A stretch of 5,421 nt of DNA, from the NCBI GenBank assembly GCA_937926185.1, contig CALEYM010000540.1, forward strand, positions 1 through 5,421. The letters are read 5' to 3'. The position numbers and the translations under genes are program-made. This document shows positions 1-5,421 of this stretch, piece after piece (positions within the stretch are counted from its first letter, which is position 1; each line of letters begins with the position of its first letter). Source of the stretch: an uncultured Bacteroidota bacterium (GTDB lineage: Bacteria > Bacteroidota > Bacteroidia > Chitinophagales > Saprospiraceae). The notes under the pieces are model-generated. The model was not told the origin of the DNA and did not search any database. It saw only the letters and a program-made list of their open reading frames with translations.

Positions 1-265
1 GCTTCTCCGCCGGCCCCGGACTGATGATGAACACCTGCAACTCCGTGGAGTTGGCTGTCCAGAAATCGAGGTGCAGGTGGGTCATGCCGCTTAGGTTCTG
101 GTTGCTGCCCAGTTGAATGCCCTGGTAATTCAGGCCGGTGTACAGGAGCGTATTGTTGCCTGCAACCGGTACCTGCGAAACCTGGGTGGCTTGCCCCCAG
201 TTAGGGTTGAGGTCTGTTCCGGCAATGTTGGTATAGGCGTCACTGAATACGGATATTACATTGGC
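1..265 (-). repeat. Glycan-binding-like domain repeat 3, cut by the window edge (from residue 644)
   Basis: This is the N-terminal 88 residues of a third copy, starting ANVISVFSDAYTNI and running through PNWGQATQVSQVPVAGNN and SGMTHLHLDFWT to SPGPAEK at the edge. Its start lies exactly 156 codons (468 bases) after that of repeat 2, with no indel in the overlap. The last third of the domain, including the expected DNxYFYK closing strand, is outside the window. Confidence 0.85.
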
Positions 266-2194
266 AGCATCAAACGCGGGCGTTGGCGCCGCGGTGGTTG
301 GCGTCGTGCCGCCGCCCCCGGTTTTGTAGAAGTAGATGTTATCTAAGTAAATATCTCCGTTGCCGTCAAATTTGAACTGAATCAGGTCGTTGAGGGCAAC
401 AGGGGCAAAGCTGGTCAGGGGAATATCCACGCCCGCCCATCCCGAGGTGGGAACGGACAGAACAAAAGGCTTCTCCACCGGCCCGGGGCTGATCAGGGTA
501 ACACTCAGGCTGGATGAATTATTCGTCCAAAAATCAAGGTGCAGGTGGGTCATGCCGGAGGCATCGAGGTTGTTGGCAAGTTGTGTTCCCTGGTAGTTCA
601 GGCCCGAATAGAGCAAGGTATTGTTCCCCGCGACCGGTACCTGGGAAACAACCGTCGCCTGTCCCCAATTTGGATAGAAATCCGTGCCTGGAAGGTTTGT
701 ATAAGTGTCGCTGAAAATGGAGATAACGTCGGCAGGATTACGGGTAGGCGCCGGTGCGGCAACCGTTGGCCCGGTCGGCGTCGTCGTTCCGGTTTTATAG
801 AAATACACATTGTCGATATATACGTTGGGCACATCGCCGGAGAGTACCAATTGAGCGAGGTGAGCCCTGTTCGCCAGCCCCGTGAAATTCGACAGCGGAA
901 TGTCGAGGCTCACCCATTGCTCCGAAACAAGGGTTGGGCGGGTGAACGAAAGCTCGTGCTGAGAATCGTCGCCCCCGCCGAAAGTCCCGTTCGCGCCGAA
1001 ATCGACGAGCAGTACCTTGAAGGCCTTCGGGAGTTCGGTGGGGTCGGGCGTCCAAAGGTCCAAATGGAAATGCGTCATGGCCGAGGCATTGATGGTCTGG
1101 GAAGAAAACTCGATACCCACGAAATTGAGGTTGCTGTACCGCTTCACATCGTCCCCGGCTATTTGAACGTCAAAATCCTCGGCGGTAGAAAATTGCCAGC
1201 GGGTGTTCCAGGTGTCTACGGGGACATTGTTGTAGGCATTGCTGAAAAGGGAGATTACGCTGTCCGCACCGACGGTAGGGGTGGGCGCCGGGGTTGGCGG
1301 GCCGACGGCTACCCCGGTTGAATTGACGGTCAAAGAGCCGGCAGCATCCAGCCCGCCCAATTTGGCGGTGATGACCGCCGTTCCGGCATCAAGGACAGAA
1401 ACGACGCCCGTGCTGCTGACCGACGCCACGGAGGGGTTGGAGGAAGAAAAGCTGAAATACGCCGGGGCGGCCTCCGCGCTTTGGTCAACGCCCGTCGGCA
1501 TATTAAAGGTAACTTTCAAGCCGCCGATGTTCAGCTGCCGGCCCGTCTCCACCGAAAACACCTGATCCTGCCCTTCCAGTATGACGGGCCTCGGATGGGC
1601 AATGGTTCCCAGTTTTTCAAATTTCAGCTCGTCAATCCAGAAAGTGTAGCCGAGGCCGTCTTCCGGGCCTTCCGAGTAGAAAAACATGCCCCTTTCCTGC
1701 TTCAGCTTGGAAGGGTCGGGGATGGGGATGATGTATTTTTTCCAGTTGGTGTTGACGGGTACGTCCCTCAGCGTGGCCTGGAATTTCAACTCGCCAAAGT
1801 CGTTTCCCAAACCGACTACGTCGATCGTGGCCGCTTTGGAGGCCCTGGCCCAGAAGGTGAGGGCATCGTAGCCCGACAGGTCGCGCCCAACCGAGGTAAA
1901 ATAGCCGCCGCCCGCATAAGCCCCCTGGGGGTCGCCGGCGTCCGGCACGGCAAATTTCATGGAGGCCGTGCCTTTGTATTTCACCTCGGTGTCCACGTCG
2001 AAAGCCGTCACCTTTGAGCCGCCGAAGGCAGCGTAGTTGAGCCCCGCGCTGAAACCGTCGATGAATACTTCCGGAGTGGTGGGAAAGGTGGCCGGCTCGA
2101 GGTCGTCGAGGTCCCTTTTACAACTGAGCACCGTCAATATGGCCAATGCGGCGAACAGGGCGAGCGATGAATTTTTGTGTTTTATATTTTCCAT
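1..2194 (-). CDS. Multi-domain glycan-binding lipoprotein (BIG2 plus tandem laminarinase-type domains), 3' end outside window
   Basis: I translated this frame by hand from the ATG at 2194-2192 to base 2: 731 codons without a stop, so the gene is cut by the left edge. Residues 1-25 are a lipoprotein signal: Lys5 and Lys7, hydrophobic core 11-23, lipobox VLSC with Cys25. KRDLDDLE follows, an acidic stretch resembling Bacteroidota surface-export signals. Residues ~42-195 look like a galactose-binding-type beta-sandwich (GTASMKF at 75-81, LTFWARAS at 112-119, FWIDELKFEKL at 185-195). Residues ~203-291 are a BIG2-like Ig domain (SSSNPSVASVSSTGVVSV at 251-268, then AGTAVITAKLGGL). A PPTPAPTPT linker (299-307) leads to three related domains starting near 311, 488 and 644. 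The domain set is one I associate with GH16 laminarinases and companion proteins in marine Bacteroidota; a catalytic domain or another repeat may lie beyond the edge. No catalytic motif is visible here. The role inferred is surface capture of a beta-glucan-like glycan. The start lies 21 bases after the glycosidase-barrel stop, so the two are probably co-transcribed. Confidence 0.88.
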   Translation of the reverse strand, partial: MENIKHKNSSLALFAALAILTVLSCKRDLDDLEPATFPTTPEVFIDGFSAGLNYAAFGGSKVTAFDVDTEVKYKGTASMKFAVPDAGDPQGAYAGGGYFTSVGRDLSGYDALTFWARASKAATIDVVGLGNDFGELKFQATLRDVPVNTNWKKYIIPIPDPSKLKQERGMFFYSEGPEDGLGYTFWIDELKFEKLGTIAHPRPVILEGQDQVFSVETGRQLNIGGLKVTFNMPTGVDQSAEAAPAYFSFSSSNPSVASVSSTGVVSVLDAGTAVITAKLGGLDAAGSLTVNSTGVAVGPPTPAPTPTVGADSVISLFSNAYNNVPVDTWNTRWQFSTAEDFDVQIAGDDVKRYSNLNFVGIEFSSQTINASAMTHFHLDLWTPDPTELPKAFKVLLVDFGANGTFGGGDDSQHELSFTRPTLVSEQWVSLDIPLSNFTGLANRAHLAQLVLSGDVPNVYIDNVYFYKTGTTTPTGPTVAAPAPTRNPADVISIFSDTYTNLPGTDFYPNWGQATVVSQVPVAGNNTLLYSGLNYQGTQLANNLDASGMTHLHLDFWTNNSSSLSVTLISPGPVEKPFVLSVPTSGWAGVDIPLTSFAPVALNDLIQFKFDGNGDIYLDNIYFYKTGGGGTTPTTAAPTPAFDAANVISVFSDAYTNIAGTDLNPNWGQATQVSQVPVAGNNTLLYTGLNYQGIQLGSNQNLSGMTHLHLDFWTANSTELQVFIISPGPAEK
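323..733 (-). repeat. Glycan-binding-like domain repeat 2 (residues 488-624 of the lipoprotein)
   Basis: This domain opens with ADVISIFSDTYTNL, continues with PNWGQATVVSQVPVAGNN, has SGMTHLHLDFWT in the middle and closes with IYLDNIYFYKTG. A Pro/Thr/Ala linker separates it from repeat 1 (472-484) and a GGGGTTPTTAAPTP linker from repeat 3 (626-639). It aligns without gaps to the visible 88 residues of repeat 3, with 66 identities by my own count. Confidence 0.85.
794..1264 (-). repeat. Glycan-binding-like domain repeat 1 (residues 311-467 of the lipoprotein)
   Basis: This is the first and most divergent of three related domains. It opens with SVISLFSNAYNNV, has SAMTHFHLDLWTPD in the middle and closes with VYIDNVYFYKTG. 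It carries an insertion absent from the other copies, VDFGANGTFGGGDDSQHEL (398-416), whose Gly/Asp-rich centre could bind calcium; that is a guess from composition. The predicted fold is a beta-sandwich of the carbohydrate-binding kind. Spacing from its VIS motif to that of repeat 2 is 177 residues. Confidence 0.8.
1322..1588 (-). other. BIG2-type Ig-like domain within the lipoprotein (residues 203-291)
   Basis: The segment runs from PVILEGQDQVFSVETGRQL to the SLTVN strand. SFSSSNPSVASVS, then STGVVSVLDAGTAVITAKL, matches the usual BIG2 pattern (W/F-x-S-S-N-P-x-V-A-x-V, G-x-V-x-A, G-x-A-x-I-T-A). Such domains usually act as spacers or adhesion modules. Here it sits between the N-terminal sandwich and the Pro/Thr linker, so it probably holds the binding domains away from the membrane. 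Confidence 0.75.
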
Positions 2195-2215
2195 GACTGA
2201 CTTTTTTGATGTTGG
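2195..2215 (-). other. 21-base intergenic spacer and translation start region of the lipoprotein gene
   Basis: Read on the minus strand this is CCAAC, ATCAAAAAAG, TCAGTC, directly before the ATG. It contains no purine-rich Shine-Dalgarno core but does have an A-run 7-12 bases before the start, as is common in Bacteroidota. There is no room for a terminator or a separate promoter, which supports co-transcription with the glycosidase-barrel gene. Confidence 0.6.
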
Positions 2216-5200
2216 TTAATTGCCAATACTGATTTGCAAATAGGTGTGTATTTCCCATTCCTGTCCGTTGCCGAAACCTACGGCGGTGGGATCGCTAACG
2301 ACGTTGCCCCTGGGATCGATCGTCGTCGCCGGGCTGTAGCGGGGCGAATACCGGTCGAGGGAGCGCCAGGTATAGCGGACGCCGAGGCGGGAATTGGGCA
2401 GTTCGAACCAGGAAGGTTTTGCGAGGCTCGTGGAAATATCGGCCATGAGCTGGAGCGGGAAAGTCAGGTTGAAGTCGCGGTGGTAGTCGTAAGGCCCCCA
2501 ATCGTTCACCTTGGCCATGGCGGTGAGTTTGGTCTTTTTATAAATCATGCGCAAATCGCCGCCAAAACGTTCAATGAGCCTGGCGTCGCTGCCGTTGGCC
2601 TGGGCCGTGCCGGCGAAAAGGTTGGCGACAAACCCGAAGTCGGGATTTATTTTTGAAACGATACGGGCATAAGCCTCCCACAGGTCTTGCGCGGGGGCTG
2701 CGCCGGGGAATGCAAAAATGGTGCGCCCATCGCCGAGAATGCCGATGGCCGCGTCCTGGCTGGTGGGCAGGTGGCGGTAAACGAAGCCGCTGCTGAGGGC
2801 AAACCTGGCGTCTTCGGCAATGTCGTTGTCCCATTCGTACATCCAGGTGCCGGGAGTGGGGTCGTAGGTGAACAGGATTTCACCGGCCACGGTTTCCCGG
2901 TTGGAGCGCACGGCAAACGGGTCGTCGAGGATGTTCCTGGGCCGACCGGGCGCCGGCACGTCGGCGGGGATGGGGTCTTCGATGGGTTTCTGCCACAGGA
3001 AGTTGGGGGCGATCTGGAGATTGCCGAATCCGACGGTGAATCCGGTGAGGAAATTGTACTGGTTGCCGCTGCCGCTGTCTTTGAGCCGCCAGCCGGTGAA
3101 GGTTTTGGTGTAATCGGCCCCGCCCATGGCGAGCAGGCCGTGCGCCGCCCCCTGGGCATACCATTGGAAAGGCCCTGATGCATAGGTGATCTTGGCTTTA
3201 CCGCCCCAGGTGTCGCTCATGGTGGTTTCATCCTGATAGACTTCTATTCTCCCTTCCGGTGTTTCGCGCGTCACCTGGAAAACTTCTCCGACGCGGTTCG
3301 AGTTCGACCAGATACCGCCCAGCTCGAAGCCGAGCCGGCCCAGTTTCCTTTTCAGGTGCAGCGCGGCGCGGCGGGTGGGCGGAATGGGTACCGCGAATGA
3401 ACTCACGGCGGGCGCTTGCCGGTCGAGGTCTTCGTGGAAAATGCCGGTTATATCAAATTTGCCGATTTGCCTGCTGTATTTCGCCAGGACTGCCGGGTTG
3501 GCGCCCCACCACAATTGCGGGCCAAACGCTACTTTAAAATGTTTGAACGCCTTTTTGCCCGTTAACTCAAAACCGAACGGCGCTATACCGTTGTAAATGT
3601 CGATATTGGGCCCGTAGTTGGCTTCGGGGTAAAAGCCGAAGAAATCGCCTTCGTACCCCCAGTGGTAATGCCCCGTGCGGTAGAAGCCTTTCAGGTCGAA
3701 ATGTTTGGCGTTCCAACTGACATCTGCACGGTACACGGTAAAACGTTCCACATCCCCTAACGTAATGGTTTCGAGTTGATTAGTAGCCGGATTGAGCGAT
3801 TGCGCGGTTTGGGGCCTGCCCCGGTTTTCGTAAAAGATCTCATTGATGGGGTTGGTGGCCACATTGCCGAGTACGTTGAAAGAAACGTTGGCCCGAAAAC
3901 TTTCTGAGGGTTTCGCTTCAACGCCGATGAAAAAGGACTCCATGTGGTCGAATCCCAATTGGTCGGGGTAGGCTGTTCTGCCGGGAACGGGGTCGCTGGG
4001 CGTTGAAATCCGCTCGCCGCCCGTGCTGAAGGTGTAGAAGTCTGCCCGCAGCTCGCTCATGCGCACTTTTTTGGTTTGTTCGCCGGCGAGGGCCGCTTTG
4101 TCGCCCCGTGCCCTGATCACCGCATCCATGAGCTGGATGTTCGAGAAATGACTTTCCACGGCAGAAAGGGTCGTGCCTTTGTCCAGCGGGTTCAGGCGGT
4201 GGGCTTCTTTCAGGGCGTAGTAGGCCGCGCGGGGGTATAGCTGGTAAAGCCCCCTTTCGTTGGTCGGGCCTTTGGCGCAGATGCCGAACCACTCTTCGTT
4301 CATGTTGTTTTCGCCTTCGGCGTAATCGCTCTGGTAGCCGCCGTTGCTCCAGGAGGCATTGTTGTCGTGGACGGAGAGGTTGCTGGTCTGTCCGAATTTC
4401 CACCAGCCGTCGCTGAACTGGAAAGTGAAGCCGCCGAGGCTGTTGCCCGTTTTGCCCAGGCCCGCCGCATTTTCATAAATTTCCTTCCAGTTGCCCACCA
4501 TGTAATAGGCCTGGGATTGCTGGTCTTCCTCGTTGTCGCGGGCGTTGAACGCATCGGCGCCAAACTCCGTGAACAGGATGGGTTTGTTCAATTCATTTTT
4601 GACCCGTTGGAACGCATCCCCGAAGGAAACGCCCCGGTACATGTTGGTGCCGAAAATGTCCACGTCCCTGCACTCTTTTACAATGATTTCCAGGAAAAGC
4701 AAGTCGCCGTTGCACAAGGCCACGGGGTGCGATTTGTCGATGCCTTTCATGGCTACTGCCGCCTCGTTGAAGAGTTTGTACATGGCCGTTGCCCGCGCGG
4801 TGGATTTTCGGTCTTCCATCGGGATGTCTTCCGTTTCAGCGCCTTCCCAAAACAGGCCGTAGTTGTTTTCGTTGCCGAGCAGATACAACAGCAAGCCGGG
4901 CGTATTCTTGTATTCCTCCGTCATCGCCTTCACCTCCGCAAGCAGCAAATCCCGTGTGCGGGGGTCGGCGTATTCCGTGTTGCCGACCCATGCGCCGCCC
5001 AATGTCAGGCCATAGCGCCCGAACGAGTGATTGAGCATGGTGTAGATGCCGTATTTTTCGTAGATGTACTGTATCCACCGGGCGGGTACGCCGGTGTACT
5101 GCCGCACCACGTTGACGCCCATGTTTTTCAGCAAGGGCATTTCGGCGTCGAGGGCCGCCCGGATAATGTCGTCGGGCTGCTTCCACAGGCTGTAGGAGTA

Positions 5201-5377
5201 GTTGGTGCCCACCGGGAAGTAGTCCCAGTTCATGCCGTTGATGAAGAAGTCGCTGCCATTGACGACCAGCTTCATCCCATCCCGGTTGTTTACGATGGAA
5301 ACCCTGTCAGCCTGGGCCATGGCTGAAATGGCGAAAAAGGATAGAACCAGTATTTGTACTGCTTTTTTCATTACCAT
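2216..5377 (-). CDS. Secreted clan GH-A glycosidase fused to a C-terminal outer-membrane beta-barrel-like domain
   Basis: Complete 1053-residue protein ending in TAA. A signal peptide is clear: Lys4-Lys5, a hydrophobic core at about 6-18, then AMA before Gln22, so signal peptidase I probably cuts after A21. Residues ~30-395 form a TIM-barrel glycosidase of the GH2/GH72-like type. FFINGMNW (44-51) opens the domain and NMGVNVVRQY (85-94) is an early strand. LLGNENN (166-172) carries the likely acid/base E170 after Asn169. LFTEFGAD (268-275) carries the likely nucleophile E271. FQFSDGWW (319-326) fits strand 8. The two glutamates are 101 residues apart, as expected for retaining clan GH-A enzymes. 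From ~477 to the end the chain is rich in alternating polar/apolar stretches with aromatic girdle residues and short turns, as in outer-membrane barrels; the last stretch, WEIHTYLQISI (1041-1051), alternates perfectly. The enzyme probably acts on a beta-linked glucan or related glycan at the outer membrane; the substrate is inferred only from the downstream gene. GTA and a second ATG follow the first ATG, so M3 (base 5371) is an equally good start. I cannot assign a GH family or gene name with certainty. Confidence 0.85.
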   Translation of the reverse strand: MVMKKAVQILVLSFFAISAMAQADRVSIVNNRDGMKLVVNGSDFFINGMNWDYFPVGTNYSYSLWKQPDDIIRAALDAEMPLLKNMGVNVVRQYTGVPARWIQYIYEKYGIYTMLNHSFGRYGLTLGGAWVGNTEYADPRTRDLLLAEVKAMTEEYKNTPGLLLYLLGNENNYGLFWEGAETEDIPMEDRKSTARATAMYKLFNEAAVAMKGIDKSHPVALCNGDLLFLEIIVKECRDVDIFGTNMYRGVSFGDAFQRVKNELNKPILFTEFGADAFNARDNEEDQQSQAYYMVGNWKEIYENAAGLGKTGNSLGGFTFQFSDGWWKFGQTSNLSVHDNNASWSNGGYQSDYAEGENNMNEEWFGICAKGPTNERGLYQLYPRAAYYALKEAHRLNPLDKGTTLSAVESHFSNIQLMDAVIRARGDKAALAGEQTKKVRMSELRADFYTFSTGGERISTPSDPVPGRTAYPDQLGFDHMESFFIGVEAKPSESFRANVSFNVLGNVATNPINEIFYENRGRPQTAQSLNPATNQLETITLGDVERFTVYRADVSWNAKHFDLKGFYRTGHYHWGYEGDFFGFYPEANYGPNIDIYNGIAPFGFELTGKKAFKHFKVAFGPQLWWGANPAVLAKYSRQIGKFDITGIFHEDLDRQAPAVSSFAVPIPPTRRAALHLKRKLGRLGFELGGIWSNSNRVGEVFQVTRETPEGRIEVYQDETTMSDTWGGKAKITYASGPFQWYAQGAAHGLLAMGGADYTKTFTGWRLKDSGSGNQYNFLTGFTVGFGNLQIAPNFLWQKPIEDPIPADVPAPGRPRNILDDPFAVRSNRETVAGEILFTYDPTPGTWMYEWDNDIAEDARFALSSGFVYRHLPTSQDAAIGILGDGRTIFAFPGAAPAQDLWEAYARIVSKINPDFGFVANLFAGTAQANGSDARLIERFGGDLRMIYKKTKLTAMAKVNDWGPYDYHRDFNLTFPLQLMADISTSLAKPSWFELPNSRLGVRYTWRSLDRYSPRYSPATTIDPRGNVVSDPTAVGFGNGQEWEIHTYLQISIGN

Positions 5378-5421
5378 TTATTATAAGGTGAATCATTGTA
5401 TTCAACGAATATTTCCTCCCT
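5378..5421 (-). promoter_or_regulatory. Partial upstream region of the glycosidase-barrel gene
   Basis: Only 44 bases are available. Read on the minus strand, an AGGGAGGA purine run lies about 36 bases before the ATG, too far to be its ribosome-binding site. It could serve an unseen upstream reading frame or be chance. An A/T-rich stretch (TTATAATAA) sits directly before the start. A 16-base imperfect dyad, TGAAT-6-ATTCA, covers 5389-5404. I see no clear Bacteroidota promoter (TTTG, then TAnnTTTG) in this fragment, so the promoter is probably beyond the right edge. Confidence 0.25.

Noticed and set aside
1288..1300. Pro/Thr-coding repetitive stretch considered as a DNA repeat or regulatory element
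   Set aside because: It encodes the PPTPAPTPT linker in frame within the lipoprotein and is fully explained as an inter-domain linker.
539..1321. Plus-strand open frame of 260 codons
   Set aside because: It is antisense to the lipoprotein domain repeats. Its Arg/Gly-rich translation has no family features, while the minus-strand frame shows clear conserved repeats.
1481..2017. Plus-strand open frame of 178 codons
   Set aside because: It is antisense to the N-terminal sandwich and BIG2 domain of the lipoprotein and has no recognisable domain or start context.
2647..3183. Minus-strand open frame of 178 codons inside the large gene
   Set aside because: It is an out-of-frame shadow of the barrel region with a Pro/Ser/Thr/Arg-rich product typical of frame-shifted GC-rich DNA. 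The in-frame protein reads continuously through this stretch, so there is no frameshift.
4367..5326. Plus-strand open frame of 319 codons
   Set aside because: It lies wholly antisense to the glycosidase catalytic half, which has a signal peptide and conserved active-site motifs. Its product is low-complexity in character, rich in V, A, F, H and G with no recognisable domain, as expected from the complement of a GC-rich gene.
5378..5409. TTGAAT and TATAAT hexamers resembling a sigma-70 promoter before the glycosidase-barrel gene
   Set aside because: The spacer is only 14 bases and the TATAAT lies almost on the start codon, leaving no room for a leader. Bacteroidota also use a different -7/-33 consensus.

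Overview
The window is GC-rich, probably close to 60% G+C by eye, and looks like chromosomal DNA of a polysaccharide-active member of the Bacteroidota. Three things point there. Neither gene start has a convincing Shine-Dalgarno sequence, and the bases just upstream are A/T-rich. The second gene encodes a lipoprotein with acidic residues just after the lipid cysteine. The same protein carries tandem domains of a kind I associate with laminarinase-type (GH16-associated) proteins of marine Bacteroidota. The high G+C fits Saprospiria/Lewinella-like or Rhodothermia-like lineages better than low-GC flavobacteria, but this placement is inference.

All coding content I can support is on the minus strand and reads from right to left. 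Bases 5421-5378 are a 44-base fragment of upstream sequence. Bases 5377-2216 hold a complete gene for a 1053-residue secreted protein. Its N-terminal half is a clan GH-A (GH2/GH72-like) TIM-barrel glycosidase with visible catalytic glutamates E170 and E271. Its C-terminal ~575 residues look like an outer-membrane beta-barrel. After a 21-base gap, bases 2194-1 hold the first 731 codons of a second gene that runs off the left edge without a stop. It encodes a lipoprotein with a jelly-roll-like N-terminal domain, a BIG2-type Ig-like domain, a Pro/Thr linker and at least three tandem glycan-binding-like domains. The third of these is cut by the window edge.

The two genes almost certainly form one transcription unit. 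The picture is of an outer-membrane glycan-processing pair: a barrel-anchored glycosidase and a lipid-anchored multi-domain glycan-binding protein. Either could serve breakdown of an external beta-glucan or trimming and export of a self-made one. The window shows no SusC/SusD pair, transporter, regulator or glycosyltransferase to decide between these. No RNA gene, insertion sequence, CRISPR array or convincing terminator was seen.
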